Source of the DNA: CALBPI01 sp039815365
GTDB taxonomy: Bacteria > Pseudomonadota > Gammaproteobacteria > Steroidobacterales > Woeseiaceae
Direction of reading: 5' to 3'
Length of the DNA stretch: 64,000 nucleotides
NCBI GenBank assembly: GCA_039815365.1
Contig: JBCBZK010000003.1
Coordinates: forward strand, 1 to 64,000
Below the pieces are notes generated by a model. The model had not been told where the DNA came from. It was given only the letters and a program-made list of their open reading frames with translations, and searched no databases. This document shows positions 43,044 through 52,205 of this stretch, in pieces. The first letter of the stretch is position 1. Each line of letters starts with the position of its first letter. A program made the position numbers and the translations under genes.

Positions 43044-46000
43044 GACTTGCCTCCCTGACCGATAACACTTAACGCGCTACGACCGGTTGTTGTTTTGTTT
43101 GCGGCGCCATCATGGCGTGCAAGATTCTTGGCGCGACGCGCGCGGAACAACAGTGACGTTGATTCGATGGCGCCGTGGTCAAAGTTCTCGCTGGTGATCG
43201 CCTCATCCGGGCGAACCATGCCGACCCATGCGTTGCGCTGTCGCTTAGCCTCATACATCAGACCGTCAGCAATGCTAATGATGTGATCAAGGTTTGCTGA
43301 CTCGGAGTTTGAGCGGAACAACGGATATGCCACGAAACCCAATGAGCATGATGTGCGTGCCACCTGGCCATCGCCGAGTGTGAAGTGACGCGCATCAACC
43401 GTAGCCCGAATGCGCTCAGCCAACGCTGCCGTTTCTTCCGGGCACGAGTGCTTGGCAATCACGACGAACTCATCACCACCCCAACGAATGAGATAGTCCG
43501 AGCGACGGCAGATGCCCTGCAGCACATCGCGGAACTCGAGCAGCATTTGGTCGCCTGCCGCGTGTCCGTAGGTGTCGTTGATCGGCTTGAAGTTGTCCAG
43601 ATCGATCATCATGAACACAAGCTCAGACTCGGCAGTCGCATGGCCGCTGTCACTGTGCTCGTTAAACCGGCGCTGAATGCTGTCGAGGTCGCGGGACACT
43701 TCTTCGAAGACGAAGCGGCGATTCCGCAAGCCTGTCAACGGGTCGCTCAGACTGCTTTCCTGTAGCGCCGTATTTAGCGTCACGAGCTGACGGTTGTTTT
43801 CTGACAGTTGCTCCGTGCGCTTACCGACTTCATTTTCCAGGCGCTTGCTGTACGCTTCCTCGCGCGCCAGTTTGCGTCTGTGGCCGTAGAACAACGCGGC
43901 CGCGCCGAGCAACGCCAATGCAGCGTAGCCAACGTATGCCCACCATGTGTTCCATGGCGCTGGTCGCACCACAACCGGAATACTGATGCCCGTGTCGTTC
44001 CAAACACCGTCACTGTTCGCAGCGCGCACTTTCAACGTAAAGCTGCCATCGCGCAGGTCCGTGTAAGTCACCCGGCGACGCGTACCTAAATCAATCCACG
44101 CATCATCGAAACCTTCGAGTGTGTATTGATAACGGTTCTCAGCAGGTGCCGTGAAATCCAGCGCTGCGAACTCAAAAGAGACGTCGTTGCTGTGCCAGTC
44201 GACCGTCACACGACCTTCTTCGTCCAGCGGCACGTCAGCACGCACTTTGTCGTTACCCTTAAAGAAACCGGTCAACGCAATCAACGGCGCCACCGCGTTC
44301 TTAGTCACGCCACTCGGGTCAAACGCGTTGTAGCCATTGTGGCCGCCGAAGAACAACTCTCCATTGGCGCTCTTGTGGTGGGCGCCGAAGTTAAACTCTT
44401 CAGATTGCAAGCCATCTCGGCGGTGCAACGTTTCAATGACGCCCGACTGCGGATCAATCTTGCTGATGCCATAGTTCGTGCTCAGCCACATCCAACCATC
44501 GGCATCAAACTGCACGCCATAAACAACGTCGTTGCTCAGACCGTTCGTTTGTGAAATGTTGGAGAAGCGAATATCAGCAGGCTTACGGACATCACCGATC
44601 ACACGATCAAGACCGCCGCCGCGCGTACCGACCCACACTGTGCCCTCTGCATCGATGTTCAAGGCATAGACCGTGTCATCTGCCAGCGTGCCTGGCGTTG
44701 CTGACTCATGCCGATAGTGATGAAAACGCTCTGTGTCCGGGTCGAACAGATTCAGACCACCAGCGTCGGTGCCAATCCACATCATGCCGCTCGGGTCTTG
44801 CGCAAACGCGGTGACACGTGCGCTCGACAAACTGCTCGCCGCACTGGCATCAGGCTGGAATCGGTCAAAGCTGTTCGTCGCACGATCAAAGCGGCTGATC
44901 CCACCGCCAAACGTGCCTACCCAAACGCTGCCGGCGCGATCCTCAAACAACGCCATAATGCCGTTGGCACTCAGGCTCTTCGGATTTTCCGGATCATGTT
45001 TGTACTGGCGCAACACACCGGTGTCCGGGTTCAGTACACTCAGCCCTTGCGTCATCGTACCAACCCAGATCATACCCTCGCTGTCGCGCAGCAAGCTCAT
45101 GACGCGGTCGTCGCCGATGCGCAGCCCTTCCGGGTTGTCCGCCCGGAATTTCGTAAGCTCGCCCGTGGCGCGATCGACTTCCGTCAGACCGTCGCCGTAG
45201 GTACCCACCCACAGACGACCGTTGTCATCGGTCACGAACGAGGTCACGTTCGGGCTACTTTGCTGCGTTTGCGTTAACGCTTCAGCAGGCTCAAAACCCA
45301 GACCCCATGTGCGCGGGTTCCAGGTGTTAATGCCTTTCATTTTCGTTCCAACCCACAGTAGACCGCTGCGATCCTGGAACAGACTCGTAATATTGTTGTC
45401 ACTGATGCTCGCGACATCAGCGGCAGCGTTGGTGTAGCGCGTCGCGCTACCGTCGTTTTGATTGACGAGGTTCAAGCCACGTGTCGTACCGACCCAAAGA
45501 CGATTTTCGTTGTCTTCGAGTATCGAGGTAACCCGATTGCCTGATATCGTTGCCGTGTTGTTGGCGTCGGACGCGAACCGCTCGAAACGTTTGCTACCTG
45601 GCAACAACTTCGAAAGACCACCGCCGTAAGTACCAATCCACAAGGCTCCATCGCTGGACTGTGCAATCGCGCGCACGCTACCTTTCTGGAGCGAGTCAGT
45701 CGTGTCCGCCGAGTGCTCGAAAGCGACCTGCTGACCCGTCTGTGTGTCGATTGCTGTTAATCCATGATCACCGCCGACCCACAGCAGACCTTTGCGATCA
45801 ATCAACAGCGAGAACAGTTTGCCGTGCGGCTCGCCGGCACGCTCAATTTGAATATTCTCAAAAGTACGCGTGGCAGGATCGAAACGATCAAGACCGCCGT
45901 TGCGTGTCGCCATCCATACCCGACCTGCGTCGTCGACGATTAACCGTCGAATAATGCTACTTGTACCGTTTGCGGACTGCGTCATGTTTTCAACATGACC

Positions 46001-46384
46001 GGTCGCACGATCAAGCCGCGCGAGACCGCCACCGTTAGTGGCTAACCAGAGTGCACCATCACGACCCAAAGCCACATCGAAGATGAAATCGTTGGACAGC
46101 GCCTGCGAGTTGCCGCGTTCGCGCTTGAAGTGTTCGAAGTTATAGCCATCGTAACGATTGAGCCCGTCTTCGGTACCAAACCACATCATGCCTTCGCTAT
46201 CCTGAACAATAGCGAGCACGTTGCTCTGGGACAGCCCATTGTCGACGGACAGTCGACTGAAGAGCATCGGTTGGTTTGCCGCCAATGCGTCAGCAGACGC
46301 CACTGCGGGCACGCTCAACACGATCGCGGCAAAAACCCCAAGCCATCGATTCAGTGTTTTAGTTGATTTAATTAACACAGTCAC
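43040..46384 (-). CDS. two-component-propeller diguanylate cyclase
   Basis: A 1114-residue membrane sensor that would make c-di-GMP. A signal segment (about 13-32) is followed by repeated Reg_prop blades (about 40-700), seen as units such as MWFGTEDGLNRYDGYNF and LWVGTYGDGLTEVDR. A Y_Y_Y domain (about 720-800) includes YTLEGFDDAWIDLGTRRR. A single membrane helix (about 812-835) leads into a coiled coil and a GGDEF domain with an intact RWGGDEFVV near residue 970. The periplasmic propeller probably senses a polysaccharide or peptide. The start is GTG at 46384; a second GTG two codons later has better-spaced GGAG. Its stop overlaps the subtilase start. Confidence 0.92.
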   Translation of the reverse strand: MTVLIKSTKTLNRWLGVFAAIVLSVPAVASADALAANQPMLFSRLSVDNGLSQSNVLAIVQDSEGMMWFGTEDGLNRYDGYNFEHFKRERGNSQALSNDFIFDVALGRDGALWLATNGGGLARLDRATGHVENMTQSANGTSSIIRRLIVDDAGRVWMATRNGGLDRFDPATRTFENIQIERAGEPHGKLFSLLIDRKGLLWVGGDHGLTAIDTQTGQQVAFEHSADTTDSLQKGSVRAIAQSSDGALWIGTYGGGLSKLLPGSKRFERFASDANNTATISGNRVTSILEDNENRLWVGTTRGLNLVNQNDGSATRYTNAAADVASISDNNITSLFQDRSGLLWVGTKMKGINTWNPRTWGLGFEPAEALTQTQQSSPNVTSFVTDDNGRLWVGTYGDGLTEVDRATGELTKFRADNPEGLRIGDDRVMSLLRDSEGMIWVGTMTQGLSVLNPDTGVLRQYKHDPENPKSLSANGIMALFEDRAGSVWVGTFGGGISRFDRATNSFDRFQPDASAASSLSSARVTAFAQDPSGMMWIGTDAGGLNLFDPDTERFHHYRHESATPGTLADDTVYALNIDAEGTVWVGTRGGGLDRVIGDVRKPADIRFSNISQTNGLSNDVVYGVQFDADGWMWLSTNYGISKIDPQSGVIETLHRRDGLQSEEFNFGAHHKSANGELFFGGHNGYNAFDPSGVTKNAVAPLIALTGFFKGNDKVRADVPLDEEGRVTVDWHSNDVSFEFAALDFTAPAENRYQYTLEGFDDAWIDLGTRRRVTYTDLRDGSFTLKVRAANSDGVWNDTGISIPVVVRPAPWNTWWAYVGYAALALLGAAALFYGHRRKLAREEAYSKRLENEVGKRTEQLSENNRQLVTLNTALQESSLSDPLTGLRNRRFVFEEVSRDLDSIQRRFNEHSDSGHATAESELVFMMIDLDNFKPINDTYGHAAGDQMLLEFRDVLQGICRRSDYLIRWGGDEFVVIAKHSCPEETAALAERIRATVDARHFTLGDGQVARTSCSLGFVAYPLFRSNSESANLDHIISIADGLMYEAKRQRNAWVGMVRPDEAITSENFDHGAIESTSLLFRARRAKNLARHDGAANKTTTGRSALSVIGQGGKS

Positions 46385-46525
46385 TCCGATTCCATTTCAC
46401 TCTTGGCCAGCGCGCAACGGCTGGATGGATGATGACTGTATTAGGCGCCAGATTCGGCGAGAGTGCGTTGATGCGGCGTCGCCCACGCCGGGGCAAAGTG
46501 TGACGCAGTTCAAATAAGAAGGGTG

Positions 46526-48451
46526 TTAAGCCGAAGCGCTCAACACACCATTTTCCCGCTGTGCCAACAGTTTTCGGACCTCGTCCGGGTGAGAGGCACG
46601 CGAGTGCAAATAGCCCTGGTAGGCATCGCACCGCAAACCTTGCAATGCAGCGAGCTGATCTTGTGTTTCAACACCTTCAGCAATGACGGTAAGATTCAAC
46701 CGCTGGCCTAACGCGACCATCGCCGATGTAATTGCAGCGTCTCGCGGGTCGCCAACGATGCCGCTGATGTAGGACTTGTCGACCTTTAAAACATCGACCG
46801 GCAACTCTTTAAGGTAGGCGATTGCTGACTCGCCGGTGCCAAAGTCGTCAACCGACAATCGAATCCCCAGTGCTTTGAGTTCGTGCAGTTGACTGATCAC
46901 ATCGTAATCGCCAGACAACACGCCGCGCTCGCTGATCTCCAACTCAATCAAGTGGGCAGGAACACCATGGCGTTGCAAGACGCTATCTACGGTCTGGTAG
47001 AAACTGGTGTGCATCAGTTGCACTTTGGCAACGTTGACACACATGCATGGCGCGTTCAGACCCTCATCAATCCACGCTTTCAACTGAGCACAAGCGCGAT
47101 CCAGCACATATTCGCCGAGGCGCAACATCAGACCGGATTCTTCGGCGATCGGAATAAATTCCATTGGGTGAATAACGGTGCCATCCTCGCGTTTCCAACG
47201 AAGCAGCGCTTCAACCGCCAACACCTTGTTGTCGGTGACGCTCACGATCGGCTGATACGCAACGCGAAGTGCGTTGTGATCCAATGCTTCTGTGAGCATT
47301 CGTTCTATCTGTAATTTTCGCGCTGCGGCCTCTTCCGTCTCAGCACAGTAAAAGCGGAATCCGCCACCGCGACGTTGCGCCTCGCGCATTGCGTTTTCGG
47401 CGCGCTGCAACAAACTGTCCACTGAATTAGCATCTGCCGGATGCACCGCAGCACCAATACACGCAGACAAGTGCAAGCTCTGTGCTGGCATCGCGATCGG
47501 CGCAGATAAGCGATGTAGCAGCAGCTCTCGAAAACGTGTCAGTGTCGCTTCGGCGCCTGACCAGCTGAGCATGATGCCGAAACGCGCCTGATCGAGACTG
47601 GACACCACGGCAGTGTGCAAGCCACAACCACTATCGTCCGGCGCATCGAGATCACGCAGTGAATCAGTCAACTCCTCAGCGATCTTGCCTAACAGCTCGT
47701 CGGCAACGGATTGTCCCATTGCCTCGACGATTAACCGGAATCGGGTAAACCCGATAACGAAAACCGCCACTTTGCCCCCAGTCACCATGGAGGCACGCAT
47801 GCCGCGACCCATGATTTCTTTAAATTTCATTTTGTTCGGTAGGCCGGTCACCGGTTCGATCGACTCACGACTGCGCAATTGCTTGCGAGCCTGGTCAGCG
47901 AACGACAGCGCCTTACGCAGCGCATCCTCACTCTGATCAAGTTGCCCTTGCATTTTACTCAGCGTCGCCGCGCGAACGACACGACGGGCGACCATCTCCC
48001 ATGCGACGGGTTTACGAATGATATCGAAAGGTTGTGCATCAACCGCCTCTTTGGTCTCACGTTGGTTTGCGCACATCACAAACACGGACGGAGTCGGCGC
48101 ACCTGCCATCGTAAGCTGCTTGTAAAAGACGTGACCTGCCTTTGTCTTAAGGCTCGCGTCAACAACAACAACGGACGCGTCCATCGCAAGCTGCATTGCA
48201 GATGTTTCGTTCGGCTTATCGGGTGCCTCGACCTCCAACCCGGACTGGCGGAGCCAACGACTCCCCCATTTGCGTACGTCGCTATCGCGTACAAGCAACA
48301 CGGCTTTTGGACCGCGACCGATCATCGTCTGCGTGTTGTCGCTGGCTGGCATGGTGATAGCCCGCAACTCCTGAGTCAGATCAAGTAGCTCGGTCACTGT
48401 TTCCGCCTGACGGCGAACACCGCTATCGCCTTTTAGGTCGAAGCCACTCAT
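46526..48451 (-). CDS. receiver-like / degenerate GGDEF / EAL phosphodiesterase
   Basis: A 641-residue cytoplasmic protein. Residues about 45-165 resemble a receiver domain (VVVVDASLKTKAGHVFYKQL; Lys in IIRKPVAW). A GGDEF-like domain at about 190-380 has lost its motif (QARFGIMLSW), so it is not a cyclase. The EAL domain (about 390-635) keeps EALLRW, the metal-site VDDFGTGESAIAYLKELP, LKVDKSYI, AEGVET and YQGYLHSR, so it should hydrolyse c-di-GMP. It overlaps the upstream GGDEF-EAL gene in ATGA and lies 141 bases before the propeller cyclase. The degenerate GGDEF may bind GTP as an allosteric site. Confidence 0.9.
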   Translation of the reverse strand: MSGFDLKGDSGVRRQAETVTELLDLTQELRAITMPASDNTQTMIGRGPKAVLLVRDSDVRKWGSRWLRQSGLEVEAPDKPNETSAMQLAMDASVVVVDASLKTKAGHVFYKQLTMAGAPTPSVFVMCANQRETKEAVDAQPFDIIRKPVAWEMVARRVVRAATLSKMQGQLDQSEDALRKALSFADQARKQLRSRESIEPVTGLPNKMKFKEIMGRGMRASMVTGGKVAVFVIGFTRFRLIVEAMGQSVADELLGKIAEELTDSLRDLDAPDDSGCGLHTAVVSSLDQARFGIMLSWSGAEATLTRFRELLLHRLSAPIAMPAQSLHLSACIGAAVHPADANSVDSLLQRAENAMREAQRRGGGFRFYCAETEEAAARKLQIERMLTEALDHNALRVAYQPIVSVTDNKVLAVEALLRWKREDGTVIHPMEFIPIAEESGLMLRLGEYVLDRACAQLKAWIDEGLNAPCMCVNVAKVQLMHTSFYQTVDSVLQRHGVPAHLIELEISERGVLSGDYDVISQLHELKALGIRLSVDDFGTGESAIAYLKELPVDVLKVDKSYISGIVGDPRDAAITSAMVALGQRLNLTVIAEGVETQDQLAALQGLRCDAYQGYLHSRASHPDEVRKLLAQRENGVLSASA

Positions 48452-50157
48452 CGTGCATCACCGGCGACGGATTGTGCCGACTGCGATTCAACCAAAAATT
48501 CAACAACAGTTTCCGCAGGCAGTGGCTGAGTAAACAAGAAACCCTGCAATTGATCTACGTCGATATCGCGCATCAACGTATCGTGCAGTGGTTTTTCGAT
48601 GCCAACCGCTGTCACCGGCAACTCCAATTGACGTGCCAACGCAACGATACCGGCACACGCGCCGCGATGCGCGACGCTGTCGGCAGTTCGACTCACTAGC
48701 CGACGATCGATTTTTACGCCGCCGATCGGGCTTTCAGCGAGCATTGCCGCGGAACAGGTCCCGGCCCCGAAGTCTTCTACGATGACCCGCACGCCTAACG
48801 CTTCCAAACGTTTGCAGGTCGCGAAGTTGTCTTGGGCATCGCGAACCAGAATGTGCTCGCCAATCTCCAGATCGACGAGCTGCGCCGGCACGGCGAACTT
48901 CTCAAGCAAATGCGATAGTCGCTCCACCAGATCAATACGACCAAACTCGGGTGCCGTCAGATTAATCGCGATGCGCACTGAGTCATGGCCTTGCTCACGC
49001 CAGCTGGCGAAGTCTTCCAAGGCCTGCTGCATGACCCAATCGCCAATATCAGCCACGATCCCGGTACGCTCCGCAACGGTCAAAATTTTCTGAATAGGTT
49101 GCGCGGTTAGCAACGTTGTCGGCCAACGCAGCAACGCTTCGATACAACTGACTTGGCCGGATTGTGCATCAATCACAGGCAGGTATTTCAAACGATAGTC
49201 GTTGCGTTGCAGGGCAGTGCGCAACTCGGTCGCAAGATCCTGACGCTGCAACGCACGTAAACGAATCGTACCCGAGTGCATGCGATAACACGCCGAACGC
49301 GCGTGACGCGCATCATCCATCGCCGCTTCGGCGTTCGATAACAGTGTGTCGCTGTCGTTGCCGTCTTGCGGGAACAACGCGACACCGACGCGCGGTGACA
49401 CATAAACGTGGCCGCGCTCGTTCATGATCGGCTCGCTGAGCGTATCAACGATCCGAGCAGCAACGGACTCTGCGTCCTCGCCATTTTCAATTTTCGGCAA
49501 CACGACAGCAAATTGCCGATAGTCCGTGCGGGCAACAACGCTCACACGCTCCATATCCTCAGTCAACGGCTCGTTTGTGCCGCGAATCTGGACGGAGAGT
49601 CTGTCGGCCAATTGCCGCAACACGTCATCTAATTGGGCACCGCTCATTCCGTAGCCGAAATCTTCGATTTGCCCGATATGGATACTGAGCACGCCTAGCC
49701 TGCCTTCTTTCAAGGCCTGCGATTGAAGTGCATCGCCTAAGTCCTCAACTAGGAACTGGCGGTTCGGCAAACCCGTCGCCCGATCCTGAAATGCCAACTT
49801 ACGCACCCGTTGCAGATCACCAAGCAAATTCGCCATGTCGCGCGCAACGACGAGAATTTTGTCAATGCCTTGCGGCACATACATAAACTCATAGGTCTGT
49901 TCGCGGTTTGCCACGCGTACGCGCTCGCAGAATGACAGACGGCCGCGAATCGCGCGCTTCAAGTGTGAGCGTACGTCTTTGGCTTGCGCATCAGGTAGCA
50001 GGTCGAAAATCGTCACCGATTGCTTCGACGTAAAGTTAAGTGCACATCCCGACAGTAAGCTGCCGCGTTCAATGCATTGAATAACAACCCCTTCTTGCGT
50101 CATTACAAGAACAGTATTGGTTGCCTCATCAATGAAAGGTGTCGATTTCTCCCCCAT
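48448..50157 (-). CDS. GGDEF-EAL protein with both active sites degenerate
   Basis: A 569-residue protein: a PAS-like N-terminal region (about 10-110), a GGDEF domain whose motif has become RTDYRQFAVVLP, and an EAL domain. The EAL keeps EALLRW and QGFLFTQPLP, but the first metal-site Asp is Glu (VEDFGAG), and the AEGVET block reads AVGIEK, losing a catalytic glutamate. It is probably a c-di-GMP-binding or protein-binding regulator rather than an enzyme. The start at 50157 has AGAGGG upstream; the longer ORF adds 17 residues. It overlaps the next EAL gene by four bases (ATGA), so the two proteins may form a complex. Confidence 0.87.
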   Translation of the reverse strand: MGEKSTPFIDEATNTVLVMTQEGVVIQCIERGSLLSGCALNFTSKQSVTIFDLLPDAQAKDVRSHLKRAIRGRLSFCERVRVANREQTYEFMYVPQGIDKILVVARDMANLLGDLQRVRKLAFQDRATGLPNRQFLVEDLGDALQSQALKEGRLGVLSIHIGQIEDFGYGMSGAQLDDVLRQLADRLSVQIRGTNEPLTEDMERVSVVARTDYRQFAVVLPKIENGEDAESVAARIVDTLSEPIMNERGHVYVSPRVGVALFPQDGNDSDTLLSNAEAAMDDARHARSACYRMHSGTIRLRALQRQDLATELRTALQRNDYRLKYLPVIDAQSGQVSCIEALLRWPTTLLTAQPIQKILTVAERTGIVADIGDWVMQQALEDFASWREQGHDSVRIAINLTAPEFGRIDLVERLSHLLEKFAVPAQLVDLEIGEHILVRDAQDNFATCKRLEALGVRVIVEDFGAGTCSAAMLAESPIGGVKIDRRLVSRTADSVAHRGACAGIVALARQLELPVTAVGIEKPLHDTLMRDIDVDQLQGFLFTQPLPAETVVEFLVESQSAQSVAGDAR

Positions 50158-50373
50158 CAAAACCCTCTTGGTGCAATCGATTCTTTTCGAGCTGCGGAGT
50201 ATGGGCACGCGATCTGATGAGGGTCATTTCGAGGCTAGCATAATGAGACGTAGTTCATCCTTTGACCGTAATCGTTGTGACCTGCCCCTATATTATGCGC
50301 GCAGGTGTGGAACTCGGCGTGCCAATGCTAAACTTCGCGTCTAGCCAGTCATTACCAGATAAGGAATCGGTCC

Positions 50374-51231
50374 ATGAAATTACGTCAAATTGCGACTCTG
50401 TTATGTTCAACCGCATGCCTTGCGCTCGCTATGGGGCAACCCGTGCACGCTGGTCATCATGAAAGCGGCGAACACGCTACCTCAATGGAAGACATCCTCG
50501 CAGCAGACTTTCGCGACAAAGACCGGGCACGCGATGCCTACCGACACCCTGCAGAAACGCTAGCTTTTTTTGGTTTGAAACCAACAATGGCCGTCGGTGA
50601 GTACGGTCCTGGCGGCGGTTGGTACACTCGCGTTATCGCACCAATGATTGCGCCTACCGGAAAATACGTTGCGCTGCATGCGGACATGGAACGTTACAAC
50701 GCAGGCGAGCCTGCGGAGCGAACCGCCAAGCGCAAGCAGTCCATCATTGATTTCCCGGCGAAAGTCAGCGACTGGACTGGCGTCGATGCCGACGCTATTA
50801 CGTCGGTCGAGCTCGACGATACCAAGGACATGGACGGTGCCCTGGACGCGATTGTCATGTTCCGTGGCTTGCACGGTCTGGCGCGCAAGGACTTGACGGA
50901 TGAGACGATCGCGCACTTCTATCGCGTACTCAAATCCGGCGGTATGGTTGGCATGGTGCAACACCGCGCTGACGAAGATGCAGCGTACGATTACACGCGT
51001 GGACACAATGGCTATCTGAAACAGTCAGAGGTGATCGCCATGTTCGAGAGCGAAGGTTTTGCGCTCGTCAAAACCTCCGAGATCAATGCGAATGAAAACG
51101 ACTCGGCAAACTGGGACGGTGGTGTCTGGTCTTTGCCACCAACACTTCGCCACGGCGATAAAGACAAAGCCAAGTACCAGGCTGTCGGCGAAAGCGACCG
51201 CATGACGTTGGTTTTTCGTAAGCCTGGTTAA
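50374..51231 (+). CDS. exported SAM-methyltransferase-like protein
   Basis: A 285-residue protein with a signal peptide (LRQIATLLCSTACLALAMG, cut after VHA). The mature part has a Rossmann methyltransferase core: motif I VGEYGPGGGWYTRVIAP, then DAIVMFRGLHGLARKD and the FYRVLKSGGMVGMVQHR block, matching the COG4798-type predicted methyltransferases. S-adenosylmethionine is not normally available outside the cytoplasm, so either the cleavage is not what it seems or the protein has another role. It is 21 bases upstream of the TerB-like gene and divergent from the c-di-GMP genes across 216 bases. Confidence 0.8.
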   Translation: MKLRQIATLLCSTACLALAMGQPVHAGHHESGEHATSMEDILAADFRDKDRARDAYRHPAETLAFFGLKPTMAVGEYGPGGGWYTRVIAPMIAPTGKYVALHADMERYNAGEPAERTAKRKQSIIDFPAKVSDWTGVDADAITSVELDDTKDMDGALDAIVMFRGLHGLARKDLTDETIAHFYRVLKSGGMVGMVQHRADEDAAYDYTRGHNGYLKQSEVIAMFESEGFALVKTSEINANENDSANWDGGVWSLPPTLRHGDKDKAKYQAVGESDRMTLVFRKPG

Positions 51232-51252
51232 TACGCAGCTGAGACGGGTGTC

Positions 51253-51792
51253 ATGCATATAATCCTTGGATTTTTGAGCAGCATCGTCACTATTTTGTGG
51301 CTACTGCATCGGCTCGCCGAGATGGGCATCGATCTCGGCGGGCTCAATCCCTGGTCTTGGCAACGCCGACGCAAGTTCCGAGCAGCGTACCAAGGCGATC
51401 CGATCTACACCTTGGAAGACCCGATGGAAGCCGTCGCGGTGCTATTGGTTGCCGTGGCGAAAGCGGACGGTGATATGAGCCATAATGAACGACAAGAATT
51501 GTTGTCGATCTTCACCACCAATTTCCACTTGTCGCAAACGGATGCGTCGTCGTTGCTCGGCGCCAGCACACATTTATACGGCAGCGGCGACAGCGTTCGC
51601 AGTTCATTGGAAAAAGTGTTGCAACCTAGCGCCGCAAAATTCTCTCCGACACAAGCTCAGTCAGCGATTGAAATGCTCGAGCATATGGGCAGTGTTGACG
51701 AACAGATTAGCGATGCGCAGAACGATATCATCAACCGCGCGCGTACCACGCTGCTTGGGCGCATTCCGTCAGACAATGACCGTTGGTCTTGA
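51253..51792 (+). CDS. TerB-like membrane-anchored protein
   Basis: A 179-residue protein with an N-terminal membrane helix (about 3-25; FLSSIVTILWLLHRL) and a helical TerB-like domain (about 55-170). The hallmark VAKADGDMSHNERQELL contains the acidic metal-binding pattern of the TerB family. TerB-like domains occur in tellurite-resistance and membrane-stress proteins but are often only adaptor modules. It follows the methyltransferase-like gene by 21 bases, probably in the same operon. The precise function is unknown. Confidence 0.75.
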   Translation: MHIILGFLSSIVTILWLLHRLAEMGIDLGGLNPWSWQRRRKFRAAYQGDPIYTLEDPMEAVAVLLVAVAKADGDMSHNERQELLSIFTTNFHLSQTDASSLLGASTHLYGSGDSVRSSLEKVLQPSAAKFSPTQAQSAIEMLEHMGSVDEQISDAQNDIINRARTTLLGRIPSDNDRWS

Positions 51793-52205
51793 ACGCCTGA
51801 AACAGACATACAAGTGCGCCGCGTTAGCGGCATGCGTACTGTTGGCGGCAGCCCTTGTCGATCTCAGCACGTTGTGACGCCGCGCTGACGCATTTGCAAA
51901 ACACGCACGATCCCCACGCAAGTATCGTCACAACCCCACCAAACGGCTGATTGTCGCTACTTCGTTTGCGCGAATGGCACGTGCTGCTATGCATCAAAAG
52001 TCTTCACCGACCATTTTTGGTTTCATCGGCAAATATTGGAATTCATTGGATTATTTCGACCATTTGCGTCAAAGCAAAAGTTGCGCAATTTGGACCACAC
52101 TTGCAAAACCTACTGGCATTGGCCTAGCGTCGGCGTGGGGAAAAAATCGGGGATAAGCGACGAAGATCAGCATGCCTCATTCACGTAATACTTAGGGGAT
52201 GGAAC
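51793..52205. other. gene-free interval before the PPC subtilase
   Basis: This 413-base stretch holds no supported gene or hairpin. Short ORFs on the plus strand lack ribosome sites and family matches. It is AT-richer from about 52000, where a promoter for the downstream peptidase is likely. The end carries AGGGGATGG just before its start. Confidence 0.55.

Noticed and set aside
46474..46490. GC-rich hairpin GGCGT-n5-ACGCC between the EAL and propeller genes
   Set aside because: The stem is five bases and has no T-tract, so it cannot be called a terminator.
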